The notes: generated by a model not told the origin, from the letters alone. A stretch of 49,898 nt of DNA from Gammaproteobacteria bacterium UBA7310 (GCA_002471665.1 DKQK01000035.1:3131-53028), one strand, 5' to 3'. Shown: positions 25,064 through 33,928, counted from the stretch's first letter. Made by a program: numbers and translations.

Positions 25064-26272
25064 TTACGCGTAAACCGGAGCAAATGCCTGGTCCGGATTT
25101 TCCACCGGGCCATTCTCACCCCAGTACGGCGACAGTTTCCTGAGCTTGGCGACAATCGGCGGTATCGCCTCAATCACCCGTTCCACTTCTTCCATGGTGT
25201 TATAACGCGACAATGAAAAGCGAACCGTTCCGTGCGCGGCCGTATAGGGAATGCCCATGGCTTTCATGACATGGGAAGGCTCCAGCGAGCCTGAGGTACA
25301 AGCCGAACCGCTGGAAGCAGCAATCCCCATCTTGTTCATCAGCAGCAGAATCGCTTCCCCTTCAATGTATTCAAACGCAATGTTTAAGGTATTGGGCAGA
25401 CGGTTATCCACGTCACCGGTGGCAAACGCATTGGGAACCTGTTGCAGAATTCCTTCCTGCAGACGGTCCCGCAAGGCTTTAACAAACGTGTTTTCGTATT
25501 CCATGTGCTTCATGGCCTGTTCGCAGGCCAGCCCCAGACCCACTATGCTGGCGGCATTTTCAGTGCCCGCGCGGCGCCCGCGCTCCTGGTGTCCGCCACG
25601 CAGCAAGGGGCGGAAACGGGTTCCCCGTTTCAGGTACAGAACCCCCACACCTTTGGGCGCATGCAATTTATGGCCGGACAGGGAAAGCATGTGAATGGCG
25701 GTATCCTGCAAATTCATGGGTATCTTGCCCACCGCTTGCACGGCGTCGGTGTGAAACATCACACCGGCCTCATCCGCCATTTCCGCCATTTTTTCCACTG
25801 GGAAAATTGTGCCGGTTTCGTTGTTGGCCCACATCACACTGACTATCGCCACATTGTCGCTCAGCAGTTTTGCGTAAGCGTCCAGATCCAGCCGGCCTTT
25901 ACTGTCCACTTCCAGTTTATGCACCGTATAGCCTTCGGTTTCCAGGTACTCACACAGATTGAGTACCGCAGGATGCTCCACCACTGTGGTGATGATTTCC
26001 CTGCGCTCAGGCTGGGCTTTCAAAGCGGACAAAATCGCCGTGGAATCAGACTCGGAGCCACAGGAAGTAAAGATGATTTCAGAATCGTGCTCCGCACCCA
26101 GTAAATTCTGTACCTGCTTGCGGGCCTGTTTTAACGCAAAACCCACCTTGTTACCAAAACTGTGCAGTGACGACGGATTACCGAACTGCTCAGTGAAAAA
26201 CGGCAGCATGGCTTCAACGATTGCGGGATCCACCATGGTGGTCGCATTGTTATCCATATAGATATCATTCAT
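25064..26272 (-). CDS. nifS: Cysteine desulfurase NifS
   Basis: 402 residues, a pyridoxal-phosphate enzyme that takes sulfur from cysteine and hands it to NifU. The PLP lysine is K202 in LSGHKLH and the persulfide cysteine is C325 in SSGSACTSGS, the same numbering I recall for A. vinelandii NifS. The N terminus MNDIYMDNNATT is the NifS form of the YLDNNATT motif. GGAGAGG precedes the ATG and the gap to nifU is 15 bases. Confidence 0.97.
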   Translation of the reverse strand: MNDIYMDNNATTMVDPAIVEAMLPFFTEQFGNPSSLHSFGNKVGFALKQARKQVQNLLGAEHDSEIIFTSCGSESDSTAILSALKAQPERREIITTVVEHPAVLNLCEYLETEGYTVHKLEVDSKGRLDLDAYAKLLSDNVAIVSVMWANNETGTIFPVEKMAEMADEAGVMFHTDAVQAVGKIPMNLQDTAIHMLSLSGHKLHAPKGVGVLYLKRGTRFRPLLRGGHQERGRRAGTENAASIVGLGLACEQAMKHMEYENTFVKALRDRLQEGILQQVPNAFATGDVDNRLPNTLNIAFEYIEGEAILLLMNKMGIAASSGSACTSGSLEPSHVMKAMGIPYTAAHGTVRFSLSRYNTMEEVERVIEAIPPIVAKLRKLSPYWGENGPVENPDQAFAPVYA

Positions 26273-26287
26273 GACCCTCTCCTCTCT

Positions 26288-27214
26288 CTAGGCTACCGCT
26301 GGACGTTCGCTGGCGGGTATCACCTTGATGAATTCACCCAGGGCTTCTATCAGTTTCTGCTGAATACCACCCAGGGTCATGGCTGCCATCTGGCAACCAC
26401 TGCAGGCGCCCACCAGATTGACGTAAACCACTTTGCCGTCAACGTCCACCAGCTCCACGTCGCCATTATCGGCTTTCAGCGCAGGGCGTAACGCTTCCAG
26501 AACCTCTTCTATTTTGCGAATACGTTGCACCAGAGTCATACCGCCGCTGGCAGCAGCAGGTGCCGGAGCTTCGATTTCCACCAGATCCGATTTTTTCGCG
26601 GCCTGCTTCTTCTTGCCCGAGCCCGCCGGGGTGAACACCTCACCACGGGCCGCCAATTCTTCACTGAGAATATTTTCGATCGCCTCATGACAGGAGGAGC
26701 AACCACCACCGGCTTTGGTGTAGTTGGTGACCTCCTCCACGCTGCTTAAATTATTGGCCTTGATGGTATCGCGCACCATGACGTCATCAATGGCAAAGCA
26801 TTTACAGACCAACGCACCTTCTTCATGGTCATCACTCCATTCCTCACCGCGATAATTCGCCACCGCTGCCTGCAATGCTTCCCGGCCCATCACGGAACAG
26901 TGCATTTTTTCCGGCGGCAAGCCATCCAGAAAATCAGCTATATCCTGGTTGGAGATCTGCAACGCTTCGTCCAGGGTTTTACCTTTCACCATTTCGGTGA
27001 GGGCAGAAGAGGATGCAATGGCAGAACCGCAACCGAATGTCTGAAAACCTGCATCCAAAATAATTTCCGTTTCCGGTTCCACCTTCAGGGTCAAGCGCAG
27101 AGCGTCACCGCAGCTAATTGAACCCACATCGCCTACGCCGTTTGCATCAGCCACCGCGCCGGCATTTTTGGGGTTGTAGAAATGTTCTTTCACTTTTTCT
27201 GAGTAGTCCCACAT
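26288..27214 (-). CDS. nifU: NifU Fe-S cluster scaffold (IscU-like, ferredoxin-like and Nfu domains)
   Basis: 308 residues with all three NifU domains. The N-terminal IscU-like domain carries Cys35, 62 and 106. The central permanent [2Fe-2S] domain has Cys137, 139, 172 and 175. A linker rich in Lys and Ala (about 198-225) follows, and the C-terminal Nfu domain has CSGC at 271-274. These cysteine numbers match those I recall for A. vinelandii NifU, apart from a one-residue shift in the Nfu CxxC. It builds [4Fe-4S] clusters on sulfur from NifS for NifH and other Nif proteins. AGGAG lies about ten bases before the ATG. Confidence 0.97.
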   Translation of the reverse strand: MWDYSEKVKEHFYNPKNAGAVADANGVGDVGSISCGDALRLTLKVEPETEIILDAGFQTFGCGSAIASSSALTEMVKGKTLDEALQISNQDIADFLDGLPPEKMHCSVMGREALQAAVANYRGEEWSDDHEEGALVCKCFAIDDVMVRDTIKANNLSSVEEVTNYTKAGGGCSSCHEAIENILSEELAARGEVFTPAGSGKKKQAAKKSDLVEIEAPAPAAASGGMTLVQRIRKIEEVLEALRPALKADNGDVELVDVDGKVVYVNLVGACSGCQMAAMTLGGIQQKLIEALGEFIKVIPASERPAVA

Positions 27215-27277
27215 GATCTCAGCTCTCCTGATGCGATTCGTTTAAAGGGGCGTCAAAGTATCGGAATATGCCGACAC

Positions 27278-27601
27278 TTAGCAACTGAACGATTTTCCAC
27301 AACCACAACTACCGGCAGCATTGGGGTTCTCGAATTTGAATCCGCTGCCTTCCAGGCCATCAAGAAAATCAACGGTGACACCCAGTAGTAACTGAGCGCT
27401 GCTGGGATCCACCAAAACTTTTATTCCGGGGAACTCCACCACCTCATCATCCTGAGCCACGTCTTCCTCCAGGCGCATACCGTATTGGAAGCCGGAACAA
27501 CCACCGCCTTCCACCTTGATGCGCAGACCGGCTATGGGCTTTTCAGCAGAATCAATGAAGCGTTTGACGGCGGACACAGCGTTATCGGTAAGGTGTATCA
27601 T
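27278..27601 (-). CDS. iscA: IscA-type A-carrier (Nif-IscA)
   Basis: 107 residues of the HesB/IscA family, with the three conserved cysteines: GGGCSGFQYGM near residue 38 and CGCGKSF at the C terminus. A-type carriers move Fe-S clusters or iron from the scaffold to targets; the nif copy heads the operon directly before nifU. The start giving MIHLTDNAV has CCGGAG upstream. A longer frame is excluded because it would run through the sigma-54 promoter. Confidence 0.94.
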   Translation of the reverse strand: MIHLTDNAVSAVKRFIDSAEKPIAGLRIKVEGGGCSGFQYGMRLEEDVAQDDEVVEFPGIKVLVDPSSAQLLLGVTVDFLDGLEGSGFKFENPNAAGSCGCGKSFSC

Positions 27602-27663
27602 GGCGGTTTCTCCGGTAGCTAAAGCGTTTGGGAATCGATACATTTGCGTTCCCAGAGGAATTT

Positions 27664-27678
27664 GCAAGCCATGTGCCA
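27664..27678 (-). promoter_or_regulatory. Sigma-54 promoter of the iscA-nifUSV-clpX operon
   Basis: On the minus strand the sequence reads TGGCACA-N4-TTGC, a near-perfect RpoN -24/-12 element, about 63 bases upstream of the iscA ATG. Two NifA sites lie upstream. Confidence 0.92.
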
Positions 27679-27774
27679 GAGGTTTTAGAGAAGGTTCACC
27701 TTGTTACTTATCAAAGAGTTACGATGGCTGTCAGGGTTTAGAAGGCTGTCGTAAAGTTCACGGGGGCAGGGCTT

Positions 27775-27790
27775 TGTCGCAATTGCGACA
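27775..27790. promoter_or_regulatory. NifA site 1 of the iscA operon
   Basis: TGTCGCAATTGCGACA, a perfectly palindromic TGT-N10-ACA, about 100 bases upstream of the -24 element. A GCAGGC/GCCTGC hairpin lies just beside it. Confidence 0.9.
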
Positions 27791-27818
27791 GCAGGCAAGG
27801 AAGCCTGCGCGGGGCAAT

Positions 27819-27834
27819 TGTCACAGAGGCAACA
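27819..27834. promoter_or_regulatory. NifA site 2 of the iscA operon
   Basis: TGTCACAGAGGCAACA, within a larger 7-bp repeat CAATTGT / ACAATTG. It overlaps the last codons of the DUF364 gene and lies 44 bases from site 1. Confidence 0.82.
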
Positions 27835-28597
27835 ATTGGTAGGCTACAGACTCACCAAAAATGTTGGTACCACCTCCTTCCAGCAGGATTTGCAGCAAGC
27901 GTTCGGCATCCCGGATCTGCACACCCGCCAGATAATTCACGCCGAAATCCGCCCATTCCGCCACCCACGGCATACTGGGCCCCATCAGCACCACTTGTGC
28001 ATGTCGGCTCAGATTTAACAGATGCGGTAAGGTTTTGTTGGCCATGCTGCTGGCGGTGATAAACACCCAATCGGATCGCGGTAGAATCCAGTCCGCCGCC
28101 GCATCCGGCAGGTCGCCCGGGCCGGGCCGACGCTCTATGCAATGGAAATCAAATTGACCCTGATAACGATCCAGACCGGGATAGCGCCCGATAATGGCGA
28201 CCCGGCTGCCGGCGAGCCGGCCTTTGAAGTGTTCGAACACCGCCAGATGGGGTGCTTCGGCACAGTGTAGTGCCTGCGCCCTGGCCGGCAATGGTGAATG
28301 GTAATTGATGATAGCGTTGGCCACCGCCGCCCCCACAGTGGCATCACAGGTATTCCAGTGCAGCAACCATGACACCAGCTCTGCGGCATCACGGCCCGCC
28401 AGCGAGCCCGGCCAGGACAGATTACGGGGAGCATCGGTGGGGCTGAAACACAAGCCCCGCGCCATGCCCCCATCATCCATCCGCACCGACGCCAGCGACC
28501 AGCTCAAGCCCAGCGCCACCTGTTGTACAACACCGGGGTGGCGGGCACGGGCCATGATCAGCTCATATAATGTATGGGCATCCAGACTGCCGGACAT
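27821..28597 (-). CDS. DUF364 (putative heavy-metal chelatase) nif-cluster protein
   Basis: 258 residues. The C-terminal half is a Rossmann-like DUF364 domain (RVAIIGRYPGLDRY ... WVFITASSMANKTLPHLL ... VVLMGPSMP). The N-terminal half resembles the partner DUF4213 domain. The family is called putative heavy-metal chelation; in nif clusters such proteins (for example ORF9 downstream of nifX in Azotobacter) may handle molybdenum or iron, which is not demonstrated. Its ATG overlaps the preceding stop as TGATG, indicating coupled translation. It ends inside a NifA site of the next operon. Confidence 0.85.
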   Translation of the reverse strand: MSGSLDAHTLYELIMARARHPGVVQQVALGLSWSLASVRMDDGGMARGLCFSPTDAPRNLSWPGSLAGRDAAELVSWLLHWNTCDATVGAAVANAIINYHSPLPARAQALHCAEAPHLAVFEHFKGRLAGSRVAIIGRYPGLDRYQGQFDFHCIERRPGPGDLPDAAADWILPRSDWVFITASSMANKTLPHLLNLSRHAQVVLMGPSMPWVAEWADFGVNYLAGVQIRDAERLLQILLEGGGTNIFGESVAYQLLPL

Positions 28598-29001
28598 CAG
28601 GCACCCAGGGCGGGCAACAACCTCAGCTCCGACTTAAGCTGCGCTTGTGTTCCCCAGGCAGTTACTGCTTCCACAAACCAACGTTCATCCGTTGGGTGGG
28701 GAACCAGAATATCGAATTCAGCAAATACCTGACCGCCCTGGTGGATCAGTACACTGCCCGTGCGAGCCCCGGATTCTGTGCGCCACTCACCGGCGAAGGT
28801 ACGGCTGCCATCATAGGGATCCGTTTGCATCTGGTGACTGGCTAATTGTTTTGGAATGCGCGTCCCCAGGTGGCCAAGCCCGCTGCGCTCCAACTCCGCC
28901 ACCAACGCGCTATGAACCTGCGCCACACCGGACAGAGCTTCCTGCTCACGCAAATCCTCGCGGCAGGATTCATGATCAGTGGTGTTCCGGTCATTTATCA
29001 T
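28597..29001 (-). CDS. Conserved nif-cluster hypothetical protein
   Basis: 134 residues, soluble, no signal peptide. A helical N-terminal part is followed by a beta-rich second half (EWRTESGARTGSVLIHQGGQVFAEFDI ... PTDERWFVEAVTAWG, given here in pieces). I do not recognise a named family. Position between the [2Fe-2S] ferredoxin and DUF364 genes matches the small unassigned ORF of Azotobacter-type clusters. The ATG is preferred to a TTG one codon before. It shares the TGATG overlap with the DUF364 gene. Confidence 0.75.
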   Translation of the reverse strand: MINDRNTTDHESCREDLREQEALSGVAQVHSALVAELERSGLGHLGTRIPKQLASHQMQTDPYDGSRTFAGEWRTESGARTGSVLIHQGGQVFAEFDILVPHPTDERWFVEAVTAWGTQAQLKSELRLLPALGA

Positions 29002-29013
29002 CAAACAACGCCC

Positions 29014-29337
29014 TCACCAGACTTCCGCCGGTGCCAGTTTTTCCGTAACCACTTCGCCACCCACCAGGTGTTGATCGATTATCCGATCCACATCTTCAGG
29101 TTGTACGTCCATGTACAAGGTCGCCCCCGGAAAGATTAAAACGTTCGCGCCAGCCTGACAGGGGCCCAGGCAACCTGTGGGCACCAGGGACACCTTGTTG
29201 AACAGATTACGGGAAATAATGGCTTGAGAGAAAGCCGGCATGAGTTTGTCGGCCCCTTTTTCCGAACAACTGCTGCGCGGGTGGCCTGCCGGCCGTTGCT
29301 GACTGCAAACAAACACGTGATACTCAGGACGTGGCAT
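29014..29337 (-). CDS. Thioredoxin-like [2Fe-2S] ferredoxin
   Basis: 107 residues of the thioredoxin-fold ferredoxin group (Shethna-like). Four candidate cluster ligands are seen: Cys11, Cys24, and the pair in GCLGPC (Cys56, Cys60). Such proteins carry one [2Fe-2S] cluster and in nif clusters may donate electrons for cofactor assembly or protect nitrogenase. The ATG giving MPRPEYHVFV has GGGG upstream. It lies about six bases after fdxB. Confidence 0.88.
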   Translation of the reverse strand: MPRPEYHVFVCSQQRPAGHPRSSCSEKGADKLMPAFSQAIISRNLFNKVSLVPTGCLGPCQAGANVLIFPGATLYMDVQPEDVDRIIDQHLVGGEVVTEKLAPAEVW

Positions 29338-29343
29338 ATGCAA

Positions 29344-29643
29344 TTACCCCGCTACGGCTTCGTGTGTATGACATTTTTTAGGACAAACGGCAGCACAGGA
29401 TTTGCATCCTATACAGTCCATGGCGTCCTTGATGCTCATGACCATCATTTCATCGTCGTCATCGTAAAAATCATCATCGTCGTCGACTTCCTCGCCACGA
29501 TCCACCAGCTCAAACACATCCCGGGGGCAGACTTTATAGCAACGCCCACAGCCAATGCAGGTTGATGCATTAAGATCAGTAACAAATTCAGGCACCCACT
29601 CAGCGCCACCCCGGGTACGGCCGACTATTACATTGTCTGTCAT
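29344..29643 (-). CDS. fdxB: Nif-specific ferredoxin III (FdxB), 2[4Fe-4S]
   Basis: 99 residues with two classical motifs, CIGCGRCYKVCP and CIGCKSCAAVCP, each binding a [4Fe-4S] cluster, separated by a very acidic insert of Asp/Glu (about residues 51-65). This layout is that of ferredoxin III found beside nifX, thought to supply electrons in FeMo-cofactor synthesis. The region between it and the DUF683 gene (70 bases) holds no promoter that I can see. Confidence 0.93.
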   Translation of the reverse strand: MTDNVIVGRTRGGAEWVPEFVTDLNASTCIGCGRCYKVCPRDVFELVDRGEEVDDDDDFYDDDDEMMVMSIKDAMDCIGCKSCAAVCPKKCHTHEAVAG

Positions 29644-29714
29644 GACACACCTCTCTCCACACCCCTCTCAAAGGTGTCGGTTGATTACTTCCAGGTTTTT
29701 GAAATGACCTGACC

Positions 29715-29924
29715 TCAGCCTTTGGCAGCAGCTTCGTATTTGGCTTTGGCGCTGGCCCATTCTTCACAGGCATCCACAGCCTTCTGTGCCAGATCAGGCA
29801 ATTCCTGATAACTGCTCCAGAGACTGTCTTCCACCACATCGTGAATTTTCGATGCCCAGTCGGTGGCAATTCGCTTTTTACTGCTCACCTCTTTCTTCAT
29901 CGCTTTCAATTCATCTTCGGTCAT
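29715..29924 (-). CDS. DUF683 / CCE_0567-type small nif protein
   Basis: 69 residues, two long charged helices (KAMKKEVSSKKRIATDWASK and a second rich in Ala, Glu and Lys), matching the DUF683 family almost always found next to the nifX-associated DUF269 gene. The cyanobacterial member is a small helical protein reported to bind metal. Its function is not settled. It follows the DUF269 gene by about 48 bases. Confidence 0.88.
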   Translation of the reverse strand: MTEDELKAMKKEVSSKKRIATDWASKIHDVVEDSLWSSYQELPDLAQKAVDACEEWASAKAKYEAAAKG

Positions 29925-29972
29925 TGGATTTCTCCCCCTTGTTCACTGTTAACAATCAACTTTCTGTCAACA

Positions 29973-30440
29973 TTACAACTTGGCTACTTCGCGGTGATCG
30001 TTCACCAGGGTAATGGCCTTACTGGTGACCTTTTCCACTTCAGCAATCAGTTTTTCCAGCGAATCAAAGCCAAAGCGATGCACATCACGCAGGGTTTTAT
30101 CCACCACGATCAGTTTGCCCACCGTTACAATGGCACGGCCGAAACCTTCATGGGTAAGATTCACCATGGGCACCGCCATCAAACCGGATTCCCGCTCAAT
30201 CGTCGAGGCGATGGCATTGTAGTAAGCCTTCAATCGCGCAATGGTGGTTTCATCCGGATCGCCCACCACGGGGATCTCCCGCCGCCGCTCTTTCGTCAGA
30301 ATCATCGGATCAAGAACCTTGGCGTCGGTCCAGGTGTCATAGGTACCATAACTGTCCAGCGCCCGCAGTTGGGTTACCACCTGCTTGACAAAGGGGTGGG
30401 TCATGTGGGGATTATTTTCTTCAACAACGGCGTCAGTCAT
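29973..30440 (-). CDS. NifX-associated nitrogen fixation protein (DUF269)
   Basis: 155 residues of the DUF269 family: HPFVKQVVTQLRALDSYGTY, then KERRREIPVVGDPDE and a C-terminal YNAIASTIERESGLM ... TLVNDHREVAKL. It occurs immediately downstream of nifX in most Azotobacter-type clusters and is assumed to help FeMo-cofactor assembly. The gap from nifX is about 86 bases, without a recognisable promoter. Confidence 0.92.
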   Translation of the reverse strand: MTDAVVEENNPHMTHPFVKQVVTQLRALDSYGTYDTWTDAKVLDPMILTKERRREIPVVGDPDETTIARLKAYYNAIASTIERESGLMAVPMVNLTHEGFGRAIVTVGKLIVVDKTLRDVHRFGFDSLEKLIAEVEKVTSKAITLVNDHREVAKL

Positions 30441-30526
30441 GATATGCCTCTCATTAATGTTACTGTGCAGTATGTTTCAACTTCAGATCATCAGAAGCTG
30501 CTGTTTCAATACGGTAAAACCTAATC

Positions 30527-31003
30527 TCACTCCAACCACCCATCCGCTTCCATAGCGTCAAATGCAAGGCTGCCCATATGCCGGTTACGTTGAATGGCTT
30601 TCGCCAACCAAGTGGATGGCCCCTCTCTCAGCTCCTGTTGCAAACTGTCGATCAACTCATCAATTCGGGCACCCTCGGTTACTTTCACTGGCTGAATCCC
30701 CAACTCCAATAACTGACGTACCGCCGATGCACCACAGGCACGACAATACACGGCAATACAACCTTCCAGCAGTGCCAGCTTCCCCGCCAGTTTGTCCTCC
30801 GACTCGTCGGCAGATAGCTCTGCAAATTCACTGACGGTCAGTAGCTGGATCTGTTCCGCATCAACACCGTAGATGACAAACGAACAGGCTGAGCCAAAAT
30901 GCTGATCCACCAGCTTGCGGTCTGAAGACGCAAACGCCACTTTCATCAGTGTCTCGCTCTGGCCATCATCCAGAACTCTCAACTGCCGAGTGGGTCCACC
31001 CAT
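30527..31003 (-). CDS. nifX: NifX, FeMo-cofactor precursor carrier
   Basis: 158 residues. An N-terminal leader (GGPTRQLRVLDD) is followed by the NifX/NafY/VnfX dinitrogenase-cofactor domain, with KVAFASSDRKLVDQHFGSA and VYCRACGASAVRQLLELG. NifX binds NifB-co and the VK cluster and shuttles them to NifEN. The ATG just after the nifN stop has GGAGG nine bases upstream and gives an N terminus like the Azotobacter protein; an ATG five codons earlier would overlap nifN. Confidence 0.94.
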   Translation of the reverse strand: MGGPTRQLRVLDDGQSETLMKVAFASSDRKLVDQHFGSACSFVIYGVDAEQIQLLTVSEFAELSADESEDKLAGKLALLEGCIAVYCRACGASAVRQLLELGIQPVKVTEGARIDELIDSLQQELREGPSTWLAKAIQRNRHMGSLAFDAMEADGWLE

Positions 31004-31005
31004 TG

Positions 31006-32400
31006 CTAGTGCCTCCATTGCTGCTGCCGGTTTTCAATGTACTGTGGCGAATCCTGTTTTTGCGCGTAGATGGAATGGTAGGGCTGAGTTTCCTGGTGAT
31101 GCGCCATAACCAGGTTTGCCAGATCGAACAACGCCTGGGACGTACCACGGTAGCCAAACCAACAACGTTGAAAGCCGCCTACCAGGTCGTACTGGGGAAA
31201 ACCGATACGCAGAATGGGCACACCCAAACGCTGTGCGCTCGCCACCGCATGACTGTTACCCAGCACCAGCTGAGCACCTTTTTCCCGCGCCACTTTTTCC
31301 AGATCTTCCAGATCGCCGATATGGACCTGCTCCACATCCAGTGATTCCAGTGCGATTCCTTTTGCCGGGACCACCGCTGCGACCGTCTCTGCCCCCATCC
31401 CGGTTAACAGGCGGTGGAAGCCCGACAACATATCCGGATCAGCCGCAATGGCTATACGCGACTGACCCAGCATAAAGTGAGTATCCAGCATCGCATCTTG
31501 CAGCTGCTTGCGCTGCCGTCGCCACCGCTCAGGCACGGGATTGTCGCTCAGGTTCGCCAGTGTGCTGAACCAGTCGTCCACTTCATCCAATCCCATCAAA
31601 TGCCCGAAACGAAACACCGGAATATCGCAGTTCTTACGCAACAACTCTGCCGAGGAAAACAGGCTTTCCCCTACGGCCAGGGTGGCAATGCTTTCACAGG
31701 CCGTTGCAACGTCATCCACGGAGGTGCCCCCCGCGGTCAAAGGATTAAAAGGGCTTTCATCCAGGTGGCCGTCCAGCGAACCGGACAGATCCGGAATCAT
31801 CAAAGGCCGCAACCCAAAGCTTTCAATGCTTTCCGCAACGAACTCCAGATCCCCGGGGGTCAGATTCGCGCCGCACAATACATTCACCTGACGCTGCCGC
31901 AATCCCTTTCGGCTTTTATCATCAGGTACCAGCGTATCGATGATGCCCTTGACCGCCAACGCAAAACCGCTTTCAAAACTGCCACTGAAATCCGGCGTAT
32001 TCACTGCTACCACGGCGGTCTTATCATATTCGGGAAATTTTTCGCGAAACTCCCAGGTGGCACGCTTGATGTCGGCACCCTGCGTTTCCGCCAAACCGGT
32101 GGTCACCAAACCAATCAACGACGGATTACTCTTTTCACAAATGGTTTTCAGCGCTTCAACAATATTGCCATCGGCGCCCATCACTGAACTGACCTGATCC
32201 ATGGCGGTGGTTTGCAGGGGCACCGGTTCGCGAAAGTGACGCACAAAAAACACTTTGGCAAAAGCAGTACAACCCTGGGAGCCATGCATCAAAGGCATGG
32301 AGCGGGCGATGCCCAAAAAGGCCAATGCACCGCCCACGGTCTGGCTGGTTTTCAGGGGGCTGACGGATAATGGTTTTTTACGTTTGATGATCTCTGGCAT
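31006..32400 (-). CDS. nifN: NifN, FeMo-cofactor scaffold subunit
   Basis: 464 residues of the nitrogenase component 1 superfamily. A conserved cluster-ligand Cys44 lies in HGSQGCTAFAKVFF, and a QTTAMDQVSSVMG block follows. With NifE it forms the NifE2N2 scaffold on which NifB-co is converted to FeMo-cofactor. GGGGAG precedes the ATG, 12 bases after nifE. The C-terminal ~50 residues, rich in Gln and Tyr, are variable in the family. Confidence 0.97.
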   Translation of the reverse strand: MPEIIKRKKPLSVSPLKTSQTVGGALAFLGIARSMPLMHGSQGCTAFAKVFFVRHFREPVPLQTTAMDQVSSVMGADGNIVEALKTICEKSNPSLIGLVTTGLAETQGADIKRATWEFREKFPEYDKTAVVAVNTPDFSGSFESGFALAVKGIIDTLVPDDKSRKGLRQRQVNVLCGANLTPGDLEFVAESIESFGLRPLMIPDLSGSLDGHLDESPFNPLTAGGTSVDDVATACESIATLAVGESLFSSAELLRKNCDIPVFRFGHLMGLDEVDDWFSTLANLSDNPVPERWRRQRKQLQDAMLDTHFMLGQSRIAIAADPDMLSGFHRLLTGMGAETVAAVVPAKGIALESLDVEQVHIGDLEDLEKVAREKGAQLVLGNSHAVASAQRLGVPILRIGFPQYDLVGGFQRCWFGYRGTSQALFDLANLVMAHHQETQPYHSIYAQKQDSPQYIENRQQQWRH

Positions 32401-32412
32401 GGCCGTCTCCCC

Positions 32413-33819
32413 TTATCCATTCACCGTCAACAGTTCACCTGCGGTCTCAACCCAGGGTGCGGGCCGGCGCACGGCATCCCATACCGGGCTTTCCAGCGTC
32501 AGCGTTAATTGCCGCACCAATTCAAGCATGCCCTCATAACCTGCGTATCCAAACTCCCGTTCCTGATTGATGTCCAGGAACGGAATCTTGGCCTTTAACG
32601 CGGTATACATGTTACGGCCACCGGCAATCAGGATGTCGGCCTTGTAATCCGCCACCGTCTGCAACAGCACCTTGGGGTTGCCCTCATCCAGCATTTTGAC
32701 ATCATCACCCATCAGCTCACGGATGCGGGCTTTATCTTCTTCAGTGGATTTCTTGGTGCCCGTTGCCACCACTTTCATTCCCAGATCCTGCAACGCCGAG
32801 ATCACCGACCAGGATTTAACGCCACCGGTGTACAGCAAAACCCGTTTGCCGTTAAGGCGTTCACGCCAGGGCTCCAATGCAGCCCGCACACGTTGCTCTT
32901 CCCGCTGGATTAACGTTTCAGTTCGACGGCTAAGATCATCATCACCAATCAGGCGGGCAAAATCCCGCAGCGCCTGCGAGGTGTCGGTGATGCCGTAAAA
33001 ACTGCCTTCAAACCAGGGGATGCCGTAGTTCTCTTCCATTTTTCGCGCTACGTTCAGCATCGCCTTGGAACACACCATCATATTGACTTCGGCTCGATGC
33101 ATGGTCTGTACTTCACGAAAGCGGGCATCCCCGGACAGGGTGCACAACACCCGAATTCCCAATTCATCCAGCAACGGCAATACATGCCAGAATTCACCGG
33201 CAATGTTGTATTCACCGATCAGGTTGACATCGTGTACACGAATGCCTTCCCGCTCAGTGCCCGCCGGTAATGGATCCGGCTCCCGGGAACCAATGACGTA
33301 CTTCACCATGGCTTCACCGGCGATGCGGTTACCAAGATTCTTGGTGCCATAAAAACCCGCTGCGTCCACCGGCACCACCGGCACACCCCAGCGTTCCTCT
33401 GAGGCCCGGCATACTGCGTCCACATCGTCACCAATCAATGCCGGCACACAGGTGTTGTAAACGAATACTGCCGGTGGCTGATAATCTTCAATGGCCTGCT
33501 TGATTGAATGAAACAAACGTTTTTCGGCACGCCCCATGACCACATCCTGCTCCGTGAGGTCAGTGGTCATGCCGATACGGTATAAATCCGCACCGCTGGA
33601 GCGGGTGCCTCGGTTATCCCAGGAGCTGCCGGCACAGGCGATGGGTCCGTGCACAATGTGCGCTACATCCGCTATGGGCAGTAACGCAATCTGCGCCCCG
33701 TCGAAGGCACAGCCACCGGCCGTGGAACCGGGCTTGGGCTTGGCACAACCGGACTTCTCCTTTTTGTTGTGGCTGCAAGCGGGCTCATCCAACAGTTCTG
33801 CAATGTCCTTAGCTTTCAT
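32413..33819 (-). CDS. nifE: NifE, FeMo-cofactor scaffold subunit
   Basis: 468 residues very similar to A. vinelandii NifE as I recall it (MKAKDIAELLDEPAC at the start). Conserved Cys37, Cys62, Cys124 and Cys250 are at the positions known from that protein; the first three hold the interface [4Fe-4S] cluster with NifN Cys44, and Cys250 is the equivalent of the MoFe cofactor ligand. GAGGT lies seven bases before this ATG. A longer reading is excluded because it would enter the sigma-54 promoter. It is the first gene of the nifENX operon; nifHDKTY do not precede it here. Confidence 0.97.
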   Translation of the reverse strand: MKAKDIAELLDEPACSHNKKEKSGCAKPKPGSTAGGCAFDGAQIALLPIADVAHIVHGPIACAGSSWDNRGTRSSGADLYRIGMTTDLTEQDVVMGRAEKRLFHSIKQAIEDYQPPAVFVYNTCVPALIGDDVDAVCRASEERWGVPVVPVDAAGFYGTKNLGNRIAGEAMVKYVIGSREPDPLPAGTEREGIRVHDVNLIGEYNIAGEFWHVLPLLDELGIRVLCTLSGDARFREVQTMHRAEVNMMVCSKAMLNVARKMEENYGIPWFEGSFYGITDTSQALRDFARLIGDDDLSRRTETLIQREEQRVRAALEPWRERLNGKRVLLYTGGVKSWSVISALQDLGMKVVATGTKKSTEEDKARIRELMGDDVKMLDEGNPKVLLQTVADYKADILIAGGRNMYTALKAKIPFLDINQEREFGYAGYEGMLELVRQLTLTLESPVWDAVRRPAPWVETAGELLTVNG

Positions 33820-33868
33820 GGCGCGACCTCTGATAATGGCTGACAACGGCAACCGCAAGGAGTTGGGT

Positions 33869-33883
33869 GCAATGGCCATACCA
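33869..33883 (-). promoter_or_regulatory. Sigma-54 promoter of the nifENX operon
   Basis: On the minus strand TGGTATG-N4-TTGC: GG and GC at exact -24/-12 spacing, with two deviations in the -24 half. The predicted start point is near 33857, about 38 bases before the nifE ATG. Confidence 0.82.
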
Positions 33884-33928
33884 CCACTTAACTCATTGTT
33901 TTAAAAGATATTGGCGGAGATGAAGGTG

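Noticed and set aside
27791..27808. GCAGGC-AAGGAA-GCCTGC hairpin as terminator of the nifENX operon
   Set aside because: No T tract follows on the minus strand, and it lies between two NifA sites, so termination is not supported.
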